From NCBI GenBank assembly GCA_033239525.1, contig BSYO01000009.1, forward strand, positions 17,195,299-17,259,298: a DNA stretch of 64,000 nucleotides. The letters are read 5' to 3'. The position numbers and the translations under genes are program-made. Source of the stretch: Nepenthes gracilis (Eukaryota; Streptophyta; Magnoliopsida; Caryophyllales; Nepenthaceae). Shown here piece after piece: positions 11,164-21,837 of the stretch. Position 1 is the first letter of the stretch; every line of letters starts with the position of its first letter. Below the pieces are notes generated by a model that did no database searches, was not told the DNA's origin, and saw only the letters and a list, made by a program, of their open reading frames with translations.

Positions 11164-13228
11164 TTTGAGCGGCTCTGCTCAACTGGACCTCTATCCTTCC
11201 TTCATATTGTCTTTTTTCCTGTACAAGTCTTACATAAGTTCATTAAGTTTTGCAGGTTCAGGAATTCCTGCTGAGGGCTGAAGCCTCTTGTTTTACTGCA
11301 GCTTATTGTGATATTTGTATACAGGTTGGCCAACAGCAGCTGAAGAGCAGGTTTGAAGGATCTGTTGCAAGTTAAATGATGGTAGAAATTACAAAGCTTC
11401 CAGCACTTTGAGCATCCGACAAATCCATTTGGCTGAGTTTTGGATGCCGATATTATTAGATTGCTAGTTTTTACCTAGTTTGTGCTCTCATGTCTTGGAC
11501 TATGCTTTGTGCATTGAATTATGAGGATGACTGTTATGTTTGTTTTTATATTCTCTGTTAATGCACAATTGATTTGCTGGTGAAATGTGGAGTTTGTGGA
11601 TGGTGTTTTGCAGGCTTTCATCATATTACCGGTTGTGGCTGGGTGGGGGGTGGGGGAGAGGGAAGAGAAGGGGTATTTTGACACCCTCTAACCATCATTG
11701 TATATCATTGAATGTCGTGACGTTTGTCCAGTAACCCAAAATATGTGGTTGGTGTTTTTATCCTTTCCAGAGGGGGTTGGAATGGTGGGAATGCAGGATT
11801 TTCGATGTGTTGGAATCGAAGTAATATGTTTTCGGTAATTAATTTTTGTAGTCAATGTTAAATTGTAAATTAATTTTGAAAAATGATTTTTTTTCCCTGA
11901 AAACGGAGGTTATTATCTTGGTTATTATTTTCTGTACATGTCAAATAATAAAAAACATGAAAACATATATTTTTATACATTCTAAATATTTAAAATTTTA
12001 GAAATATTTCTCAATAAAGCTATTTATAAACAAACAAAACAAGCAAAGAAAGAGCAAAGCAGCAGTTCACCTACTGTGTAGGTTTATTCCTTCACTTCTA
12101 GGCTATAATGACCTTGCTGAGAGTTCAGAAAGGGTAAAAAATGATCATTAGAAACATCGTTTTGACATCTCATACGACATAAAAGAACTGAAATTCATTG
12201 AGGATGCCATGAAACATGCTACAGGTATTAACCACCATGCTCAGCCTTTGAATGAGAGTGTAATGAACTGCAATCAGCACAGAGTACACTCAATGCAAAG
12301 TGATATCCATAATCATTTGAGGGTTGCTTTTCACAAACAAACAAGACTCCTTAGGGCCAAGGGACAGTCTCAGGTGTGCCGAGGAGTTGATTCATATATT
12401 GGGTCGTTGAGACCAATTGCTATGTATGAAAGTTATCCTATTAGTCAAGATGTTATGGATATATATTAATTTTAATAAATCATATGGGAATATGAAGATA
12501 AAATTCAAGCGAACTATCCCCATTCATTTTATAATTAAGGTATGTAATTTTTGAGAATAAAATTTTTATAAAGATAGGAGAAATATAACTCTTGAGTACT
12601 AATTTTGGGTGAATATGATAATTTATGGAGTAACTTATGATAATTATTATGGTTGAAATGGCTCCAAATTGGATTCAAATATTAACTCTTTTAAAATAAT
12701 ATTTGATACAAATCTGATAAACGTGTTTAGAAAACAAAAATTTAAAATAAGCCTAATAGGTGCGCATGTGCCTATCGCTTTATAAAAGGATATTTTTGTT
12801 TCATTTTAGCTCCTTTTAATCCAAATTTATGAGAAAATAGAAGACACGATAAGAGAAGAATAAAAAGATGTGGGAGCAAAATGTTACATAAAGATGTGGA
12901 CATTATAAGATAACAAATTAAGAAGTAGATAAGCGAGTTTGAGTGATTATATAAGTAAATAAGGTGATGTAGCTTAAATAAGAATTGATCACCAGTAAAT
13001 ATGTAATCAATTAATAAATGAATTACAGCAATAGCATCTGGAAGAGGTAGAAGCAGATGTAAAGAAGTTTTAGGTTTGAATTTTATAGTAAATGTCAGAA
13101 TGCTTCTTTGGAAACATATTAATAGTTGATCATGCCTCTTTCTTTTGCCTTTTCCTTCCTTATTTAGTTCTCAAACCTCCTTTTTTGATTACCTTCTTTG
13201 TAACAAGAGTTATTACTTCTTTTGTTAC
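11164..13228. other. Intergenic region downstream of U2AF35
   Basis: No gene is supported. An 86-codon ORF at 12,209-12,469 has no recognisable motif, no splice context, and scrambled partial copies at 5,900-6,020; I treat it as chance. From 12,480 onward the sequence is AT-rich. Confidence 0.4.
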
Positions 13229-16200
13229 GCTAAAATCTAAGAAGATATTGTGATTAAAGTTAAGATAAGTATATTTAAGCCATTTTATTAATCAAGAGTT
13301 TTGAAAATATTTATTTCTTCTTAAATGTGTAATTATTATTTGTTCACCTTATGCACTCAACCATCTATGGTTTGGTTTGCATGTATTATAAAAGAACCAC
13401 AAAAGTTTTAATAGTTATTTATTTATTCAAGGTATATTGATTGTTCTAAAGTTTGATGAAATTTATTGAAGAATAATTTTTGCTTGTTTATTTTTATTTA
13501 AAGATTTTGAGAAAGCTCTAGTTTAAAGTTTGCTCAACTATTTTGCTTTCAAAGTTCAAAAATATATTTATTTGTATAGAGTTTACTTTTATTTAGTTAG
13601 GTGAAAATCATTGTAGAAAATTAATAAACTATAATTTGATATATACTAAAATATTAATTTATAAATAAAGATCATAACCTAACATTCATAGGTTCAAAAT
13701 ATAACATTTGATTTCATCAATAGAATATATTATATAGTCAATCCATCAATAGATTTTAAATAATAATTAAATGTGGCTAACTATGGTGTAAGAATTTGTA
13801 ATAGTCATTTGATACTCTCCTCCCATACTGAGATTTCTCACTGATAATTAATTTTTAATTATATATTTTTTATGCCCATTAATTTTTTATTCTTTTATAT
13901 TTTGTCACTTATAGGGTCATATATACTATGTTGAAAAGGACTTACTCATTTGTCATATTAGCTCCCTTTAACAAGAAATGGGAAAAAGATCATTGGAAGG
14001 TTGGGATTTTTTTTGGAAGAAGTAATTAAAAGATATTTTATTTGTATTTTAGAGATTGTACTATGTTACTGAAACAATTAGGATATTTTATTATTAGAAT
14101 ATCTGTCCTTTAGTGGTGTATTTTAATTGATCAATCTGCCATCAATTGTGGTCATTTGACATTTAGATAATAAAATTCAGATGATAATTTTTCTTTATAT
14201 TTTGATGATAAGAGAAGGAATAAATCCACTTCCATCACTAAACATGAGAGTTCTGTTTAAATCCTGAGCCAAATAATAATTTGTTACATGGAAAATTAAT
14301 AAGATATTGTGATTAAAGTTAAGATAAGTATATTTAAGCCATTTCATTTTAATGTTTTAAAAATAAAAAATTTGAAGTACTTTTATTATTTTTGATGATT
14401 CAATATTGATGCAAGATTTTCTTTTATTTGATATTTGATTAAAAATTATTTATTATCTCATCTTTTAGATTTTAAAGTTTTATATATTTTATTTCAATTT
14501 GTAATTTATGATAATAAATTTACCAAATTTATAAGAATAATTGAGAATGAATTTTAATAATAATATGAAAAATTGTCAAGTTTGACTATTTTGCTTTCAA
14601 AGTTTGTTATTTATTTGTCTAGACTCTCAGTTAATTAGGTAAAATAATAGAAAATAATAAACATTGGATCATTTTGTAAAACATTAATTTATAAATAAAG
14701 ATCTTAATAATAACATTCATAGGTTCAAAATATATCATTTGACGGTAATGGTTTAGAATTTATATTTCAATCCATCAATAGAATTTAGAGATTATAATTT
14801 TCAACTATAGGATAAGAATTTGTAACTTAGGTCCTTTGAACTCTAATTTTTGTCAATAGCTCCTTTCATATTAGCAAATATAGATCATTTGGAAGGTTTA
14901 TTTGAGTAATTTTAAGAAGTAATTAGATTTTATTTGTATTTTAGAGATTTGTTTGATTATGTTTGTAGCTAAAATCTAAGAAGATATTGTGATTAAAGTT
15001 AAGATAAGTATATTTAAGCCATTTTATTAATCTTGTTTTAGAAAATATTTCATTTCTTCTTGTATGTGTAATTATTATTTGTTCACCTTATGCACGCAAC
15101 CATCTATGGTTTGGTTTGCATGTATTATATTTTTCCCAAAGATCTATCAGATTTTAAGGGTTTATTTATTTATTTATTCAAGGTATATTGATTGTTCTAA
15201 AGTTTGATGAAATTTATTGAAAAATAATTTTTGCTTGTTTATTTTTATTTAAAGATTTTGAGAAAGCTCTAGTTTAAAGTTTGATGAACTATTTTGCTTT
15301 CAAAGTTCAAAAATATATTTATTTGTATAGAGTTTTCTTTTATTTAGGTGAGAATCATCGTAGAAAATTAATAAACTATAATTTGATATATACTAGAATA
15401 TTAATTTATAAATAAAGATCATAACCTAACATTCATAAGTTCAAAATATAACATTTGACTTCATCAATAGAATATATTATATAGTCAATCCATCAATAGA
15501 TTTTAAATAATAGCGTATAATTCTAACTATGGTGTAAGAATTTGTAATATGTCATTTGATACTCAACCACCCATTACTGAGATTTATCACTGATAATTAA
15601 TTTTTAATTATCCTATATTTTGTATATGATTATTAATATTTTTATTCTTTTTATATTTTGTCAGTTATATATATATATATATATACTATGTTGAAATTTA
15701 GGTTTACTTTTGTCATATTAGCTCCTTTCATATTAGCAAATATAGATCATTGGAAGGTTGGGATTGGCAGTGTTTTTGGAAGAAGTAATTAAAAGATATT
15801 TTATTTGTATTTTAGAGATTTGTACTATGTTACTGAAACAATTAGGATATGTTTATTATTAGAATATCTGTCCTTTAGTGGTGTATTTGTAATTGATCAA
15901 TCTGCCATCAATTGTGGGTCATTTGACATTTAGATAATAAAATTCAGATGATAATTTTTCTTTATATTTTGATGATAAGAGAAGGAATAAATGGTTTAGG
16001 GGCTAAACATGAGAGTTCTCTTTAAATCCTGAGCCATTATAATAATTTGTACATGGGATTGTTAATAAATTTTGTGCAACATTGTAATTTGGGTCGTATT
16101 TAAGGTTGAGTTTACGTTTTAATGTTTTAAAAATAAAAAATGTGAAGTACTTTTTATTATCTTTTGATGATTCAATATTGATTTTAGGTTATTTGATTTG

Positions 16201-16560
16201 ATATTTGATTAAAAATTATTTATTATCTCATTTTTTTACCATAATAAAGATTATATATTTATATTATTAATCTGAATTATGATAATAAATTTACCAAATT
16301 TCTAATTGAGAATGAACATTAATAATAATATGAAAATTGTCAGAGAATGACAGTTTTGTCAAAGGTAGTGTGTTAACTACTTAGTCTAGGACTCTCAGTT
16401 CCAATTCTCAGGTGAGAATAATTTGTTGCCCATAGTCATTGGATCATTTTGTACACATAAATCTATTTTCCTCTTAATAATAAGCATTATGGGAAACTAC
16501 TCCTTTGACGGGCACGGTAATGGTTTTACTTATATCATTTGTTAGGTCCAATTCTATTAT
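13229..16560 (+). repeat. Imperfect tandem duplication of an AT-rich block, about 1.74 kb period, locally scrambled
   Basis: gctaaaatctaagaagatatt starts at 13,229 and again at 14,968, and the following 800 bases run in parallel. Examples: 13,335-13,385 with 15,072-15,125; 14,041-14,170 with 15,803-15,935. A third partial start, aagatattgtgattaaag, sits at 14,301 inside the first unit, after which that unit mixes blocks from both halves: 14,655-14,790 combines sequence like 13,620-13,750 with sequence like 16,430-16,530. No coding sequence. The short-block mixing resembles the mosaic at 1-6,060. Confidence 0.7.
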
Positions 16561-17327
16561 TTGTTAGGTACACAGTGAATACTTATATAGTGGTTTGAAT
16601 CCTCCTATGTGGAGCGACCACGTGTTGCGTGTGCGGGGATCTGCCACCACTAAATTCATCTTGCAGAGCAATGACAATTTGCGTATATGTGAGAAGGGGG
16701 AGAAACTGCAAGATGACGCATTGTATTTACATGAAAATTTTCTTCTAAATGAGAGAAAAAAATACACTTCGAGAACAATTCCACTAACTATCATCATTCA
16801 TTGTGAAGATTGAGACGTTGCGGTTGGTATTGCGTGTGCCTTCAAGAAATTCTTACTATTTACAAATGTTGGCGTTAGCGTTGTTGAGCTTCATTTCTCT
16901 CTTGCACTCATGTCGTCGGAGATTCTTAGAGTGTCACGGTCATTGATAAAGGCTTTTGGCCTTTAGTATGTCCATGGACGTTTGGTAACAAAAGTCCTCT
17001 GTTTTCAACTGAGTGCTTGGTCAGCAATAAGTTTTTGGGTTTTCAGAGTCATATCCTAAATGCCATATCCACGAGGTTTTATTGGAGATTTTAGTATCTT
17101 ACGGAGTCCTTGAACCTCCCAAACTAAGTTAGCCTCTCGAACCAATTTAGCTCTTTAGGCCTCCTAGGCCATGGATCTAATTTAGCTCTTTAGGCTCTCC
17201 TAGGCCATGGATCTAAATTCTTAGGCTTTGAGATAAATTTAGTTTGAGAAAGCCTCATGAGATTTTTTTGGGATGTAGTTAGCCCTTTCGGACATTTTAA
17301 GAGGCCCTTGGATATTTCTACCAATCA
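16430..17327 (-). repeat. 3' LTR of gypsy element 1 (left edge approximate)
   Basis: The right edge is placed at ...ccaatca/ttagcccccatac. On the minus strand this reads tatgggggctaa followed by TGATTGG, parallel to tatggggggctag followed by TGATGGG in element 2. The left edge could not be fixed; gtcattggatca near 16,435 resembles the start of the element 3 LTR. The region also contains CACGTG at 16,619-16,624. Confidence 0.45.
17144..17215. repeat. 35-bp tandem duplication in the element 1 LTR
   Basis: aatttagctctttaggc with ctcctaggccatggatct occurs twice, starting at 17,144 and 17,179, with one small internal difference. Confidence 0.8.
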
Positions 17328-17729
17328 TTAGCCCCCATACTAAGAGATTTGAGTACCTTAACTTTTGGCACGTGAGATGGCGGAAATGCCTTGGGCGACT
17401 CTAGCATTGCTATGATTTTTCAGAACGTTCCTTTTTTGTCCGCGGCTCAACGCTTCTCTTTTCAAGAGCTAGCTTTCCAAGCGTCTGCGGTCTTTTCCTG
17501 AATGGTTCAGCTAGAATCCATTTGACAAAGTGATTATAGTCTGACGACTGAGAAAAAACGTCCGAGGGTATTACTGGAACCAATAGCTTGAACAAACGTC
17601 CGTGGACTCTCCCTCGGTCCGAGCCGCTGGCCTGTGCCATCAATTGGCACATTAAATGCGCAATAATGCCCATTAAACGCTGCCTTAGGAAGAGAATGAC
17701 ATCATTGCCGGCGACCCGTGGAGAGTCGA

Positions 17730-17735
17730 CACGTG
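17730..17735. promoter_or_regulatory. G-box (CACGTG) upstream of antisense gene 1
   Basis: A CACGTG core within cgacacgtgg lies 181 bases before the ATG of the antisense gene. The other two copies have CACGTG 164 and 230 bases upstream. G-boxes bind bZIP and bHLH factors in plants. The conserved position suggests a promoter element; this is inference. Confidence 0.5.
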
Positions 17736-17915
17736 GTCTAATAATTAATGAGGCGCGCCTTTTTGAATTTCATGACTGTTTCAAAAGCCTTTCACTGCCT
17801 TTATTTCTTTGTCTATAATCCCAAGTGTTTCCTTTCGAACTCTGTTGGGTTTCCTTGCTTAAGCTTTCGCGTCCCATTTCTCTTCTACTTTCCTTTTTCT
17901 TTAAAATCTTCTTCC

Positions 17916-19705
17916 ATGGCTCCAGGCATGAAGGATATTGTTTTCACTCTTTTCCTTGAGGACTTCGAAACCATTCGAGCGAGGTATAAGATTTTGAGCT
18001 TGATGGGTATGATAGTTCTTGGCACTGATGAGAGACGTGCTCACCTTTAGATGGTTTTATCACTGTCTACGAAATCCATCTTAAAGGTGGTCTTCGATAC
18101 CCTATGGCCTTGGAGTTATTTGAGATTATGAGGGACCTCAAATTCCCTGTGGTTAGGCTCCAACCCAACGCCGTCAGGTATCTGATTTTCCTCTGTGTTT
18201 TCGCTCGCTGCCACAAGAAAATCTTCAATGCTGTGGCGGCGAAAGTGATGCTGAGGTTTTCACACAGTTAGGATTGGATTGTTATTACTCTACGTCCTGA
18301 GTTCTTGAAAATTAGTGGTGGAAATCCTGATTCTATCAAATGGTAGAAAGTTAAGTTTTTCTTTCTTAGAATTTGTGAGAATTGGGCCATCCGTAATGAG
18401 TGGGGCAATGTGGAGCCCAATTTTTACAAGGACACTTCGAGTAGTGAGAAGGTCGTGGTCAAGGATTTAACAGACTTGGTGTTATTAAATCTTAGCTCCT
18501 TCAATGAAAATAAGAAAAATAAATGGTTGAGGCTCGAGTACTTGGAGAAAGCCAAGTGGAAGCTTCAACCCGAGGACTCTGGTGTCCCTTTTGTTCTTTT
18601 GGAAAAGAAGAAGCTGAAGAAGAAGCGAAAGGTTATGAGGCTAAAGGAGTAGCCCGAGGGGATAAGGAAAAGTCGTCGGACTGAGACTTTTGAACATCCG
18701 ACAGTGATTATTGAGTACCCCTCCTTGTCCGATGACAACTCAACCCTTATCGAGCAGCTGATAAGAAAGAAGGGGCCAACCTGAGGAGCCGAAGGCATCA
18801 GACCTTCAATTATCGTTGAGCCTGTCGAGCAGCCTTCTGAGATCGTAGGCTTGTCCGCGGAGCCACTTGTTGCCCCTTCTCCTTTTTATGAGCCCATGCC
18901 TGATATCCCTTCCGTTTTCATTGGAGCGGCCTCGGATTTGATGAACAATCCATTTGAGGACATTATCGAGGAACAGGCAGAGGGGGAGACTGAGGTGACT
19001 CAGGCCGATAAAGTAGTGATGATGACTTCGGCGACGATTGTTGAGATTGCTGAGGCTGAGCAAAGGAGGGCCATTGAGGCGCCGACTGCTAAGCTCCCTT
19101 GCCTAACAATCCAAGTTTATAGTCTGATTGATCTTCCTCTTGAGGCCCGTGAGGTTGCCCTAGTCGAGGACGTCGTTGAGACTTCACATGTTGCTGAAAT
19201 GGAGATTGGAGCTGATGATAACTTTGAAGCGGCTGAGCTCCCAATCCTCGACTTAGATGAAGTTGCCCATGCGGCCGAGGCTGCAGCTGCTATGGGGCAA
19301 GTGGAGTCTGAAGCCCCTAGTGGAGACAGTCCAGCAAAGAGCCCCTTTTTCTCCAAGGTACATATCTATTTTACCTTAAGCTATTTTGCTTTTTGGACGT
19401 CACTTTAATAATTAACCCCTGTTTTACAGTTTCGTGAGCTGGTTGGCCGATTTACTCCAATTATTGATGAAACTGTCTAATCTCTCGTGGGCTTGGAGAC
19501 CCTCAAGGCTGCCGAGGAGCGTAATAAGTGCTTGGAGTTTAAACTTGTTGAGGCTAAGGGCAAAATTGCATCTCTTGAGGGTTTACTGAAGGTCCAACAG
19601 TAGTAGTATATTTTCCTCCGCAGCAAAAATGTTCGTTTGGAGGCCAAGCTTAGGATTTCAATAAAGGCTGAGGATATCAAATTTGTGCTGGAGCAAAAGT
19701 ATTAG
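17916..19705 (+). pseudogene. Antisense extra gene of gypsy element 1 (gag-like, 'putative gypsy type transposon' family), degraded
   Basis: The start ATG gives MAPGMKDIVF. Frames then carry VYEIHLKGGLRYPMALELFE, RYLIFLCVFARCHKKIF, KFFFLRICENWAI and a Glu/Ala-rich region, matching the domain order of plant proteins labelled putative gypsy type transposon. An intron at 19,358-19,429 (aag/gtacat...ttttacag) sits in phase 0 before a coiled-coil segment (FRELVGRFTP ... KAAEERNKCLEFKL). In-frame stops occur near 18,048, 18,270, 18,344, 18,650, 18,782, 19,480 and 19,602, so the copy is dead. AATAAA at 19,930-19,935 could end transcription. It lies convergent to the integrase on the minus strand. 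Its function in live elements is unknown. Confidence 0.7.
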
Positions 19706-20170
19706 ATGACATCGCACTATGCTGCCGCATAATAAAGATATTGATGCCCCGATTTTCTCTTTTTCCGCTCCATCCAAGGAATGCTTGTGCTGAAAGCAAA
19801 TTAGATCTACTTGCCTACCCGGAGGAGGATGAGATCCTAGATCCTTCCATGCCTGGATCCTCTGGATCTTAATGTATTATTGTATATGTATACTTATTTT
19901 CCTTTTATTATACATAACATATACATATGAATAAAATTTATTCTTTCTTGGTACAACTTCTCTTCTTTACTTATGCTTATGGTTTTTTTTTAGACTTAAA
20001 CTCTTAGGAAGTTTTATCCTTCATTAGTAAAGTGTCCGAACTTTTTGACCATCGTTGGATGAAAATACTACCTCTAGAGTCTTTGCATACATGCCGTTTT
20101 TTAAACCCCATAAGTTTTTAAGTTTAGCCTTTTGCAAACTGTTTGGTGTCATTGCCAAATTTTTGAGTTT

Positions 20171-20340
20171 GACTTCAACAAGCAGCTCGGATTTTGCCGA
20201 GTTTTGTTAGTATGACCACTAATCGGCCGCTCGGACTTTGTCGAGTATTTTGAGTACGACCTCTTAATAGGTTGCTCGGACTTTGTCAAGTTTTTGGGTT
20301 TGACTTCAATGAGCCATTTGGAATTTGTTGAGTTTTTTTT
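20171..20340. repeat. 43-44 bp tandem array between antisense gene and integrase (element 1)
   Basis: Four units start at 20,171, 20,214, 20,258 and 20,302, each beginning gac[tc] and containing a form of gctcggactttgtcgagt. The array occupies the same place as the 40-bp array in element 3 (60,348-60,586) and resembles it in sequence. Confidence 0.75.
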
Positions 20341-20539
20341 ACAAGTGAAAGGGACCCTTTCACATGACGTAGGGGCAGTTTAGGTATTGTAGATTTATAA
20401 AATGATATGCAAACATTCAATTAAATGTAAAACGGTAAATAAATAAAAATTTTATTAATATGATATAAGCATATCAAATGATGTAACCAATTATATTTGT
20501 GTTATACATATTTACTGATAATATTTCTTGAGGTGGGCG

Positions 20540-21130
20540 ATATTCCACATTCGAGGGACAAGTCTTCTCTCCCGGGTGTGCAACTTATACGCCCCATTCC
20601 GGATGATGGCTGAGATCAGGAATGATCCCTCTTAATTTAGGAAAAGTTTGTTTCGACTGGTATTTTTGTCGGTGGCCTCAATACTTCTTAACAGTAAGTC
20701 TCTTACTTCGAATTGGTACGCTTTCACCTTTTTATTATAATACTGGGCAACCCTCTACTGGTACACTGCCATGCGCAATCTTGTTGCGCATCGGGCTTCC
20801 TCAAGTAGGTTCAGGTTTTTTTCGAAATCTCTGCACATTATTATGTGAATTAAAACTTCTCACTCGAATGTTGGGCAATCTGACCTCCACAGGAATGACT
20901 GTCTCGATCCCATAACACAGGTTGGATGGAGTCTTGTGTGTAGCCTCCCTTAGAGTTGTCCTATACGATTATAATATTGATGGTAGCTCGTCGATCTATA
21001 AACCCCCAGCATGCTCCAATTTCGTCTTCAATCCGTGTAATATTGTGTGGTTTGTGATTTCCACTTGCCCATTATATGCGGATACGCGAACTAACGTATG
21101 CACCACAGTGGGAATGAAATATTGTGCACA
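20540..21130 (-). pseudogene. Gypsy integrase C-terminal fragment (element 1)
   Basis: Minus-strand translation near 21,075-21,005 gives GQVEITNHTILHGLKTKLE, containing the glutamate of the D,D,E motif. It continues to a C-terminal region parallel to element 3. The first two aspartates of the catalytic triad and the zinc-binding region are absent, because similarity stops at about 21,130. Stops and frame changes are present. Confidence 0.65.
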
Positions 21131-21542
21131 ATTAGTTGAATCATACATAACTTACCTTATTTTATAAATTGTATCAATAGGCATTTGTCATGCCCATAAA
21201 AATATATATAATATATAATATGAAAAATATTTGTAATATTATTATTAGATATAAAATAATAATCTAAGCTAAACTTAGATGCTATCTTCTCTATTTTAAA
21301 GCAGATAAGAAAATTGCCCTATCAATAATCAATATGGGAAATTGTCTCTATACATATATATTAATTAAAATTAAATTACTAAATATATAAAATATCTAAA
21401 AGTATATATTTTGAAATTATAAATTAACAAAATATATAGGTAAATATTTAAATTGAATTCATATATACCCACCTTGGTTATTTTGTTACTCCACAGGCAG
21501 ACAGGAGAAGCAGGGACCCAGGGGGGTCCTTTTCCCTCCATC
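21131..21542. other. AT-rich spacer between gypsy element 1 and the sterol reductase gene
   Basis: Low-complexity AT-rich DNA with a short GC-richer patch at 21,490-21,540. It should include the promoter of the reductase gene, which therefore lies close to retrotransposon sequence. No gene seen. Confidence 0.4.
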
Positions 21543-21732
21543 AGCCATCGGATTAAAAAATCCGACGGCTCCGATTTTTTTATCATAAAAAATATAAATT
21601 TTTTATTTTTTATTTTTTTGTAATATTTTTTTTTGTTTTTGATTATCAAAAAATATATTTTAATATTTTTTATTTTTAAATTTAATAAATTTTTTTTTAA
21701 AAAAAAAGTCGTCATATTTTAATCCGATGACT
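21543..21732. mobile_element. MITE in the 5' leader or promoter of the sterol reductase gene
   Basis: About 190 bp with terminal inverted repeats: agccatcggattaaaaaat at the left, atattttaatccgatgact at the right (reverse complement agtcatcggattaaaatat). The inside is almost pure T/A. No coding capacity. The right repeat supplies an ATG at 21,727 that is in frame with the reductase start. The target duplication is not clear. Confidence 0.65.
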
Positions 21733-21837
21733 AACCCGAATCCGGAGAAGCAGGTTGTGGGGGTGAAGCAGACGGCGGATAGCAAATTGGATGTGACAAA
21801 CCATAGTTTCTACTCCTCTGAGAGCGAGAGCGAGACA

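Larger units (their letters stand above)
16430..21130 (-). mobile_element. Ty3/gypsy Tat-type element 1, truncated
   Basis: In minus orientation the order is integrase fragment (21,130-20,540), tandem array, antisense gene (17,916-19,705, plus strand), polypurine-like tract and 3' LTR. Relative to elements 2 and 3 it shares the antisense gene, its intron and the tandem array. Reverse transcriptase, RNase H and gag are missing: sequence identity to the family stops within the integrase core at about 21,130. The left LTR boundary is blurred because it runs into the scrambled AT-rich repeat. Confidence 0.7.

Noticed and set aside
12209..12469. 86-aa ORF as a gene
   Set aside because: No motif, no splice or promoter support, and scrambled fragments appear in the mosaic.
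21727..21837. Upstream ATG as the true sterol reductase start
   Set aside because: The ATG lies in a MITE terminal repeat, and the family's conserved N-terminus starts at 21,838, giving 369 aa.
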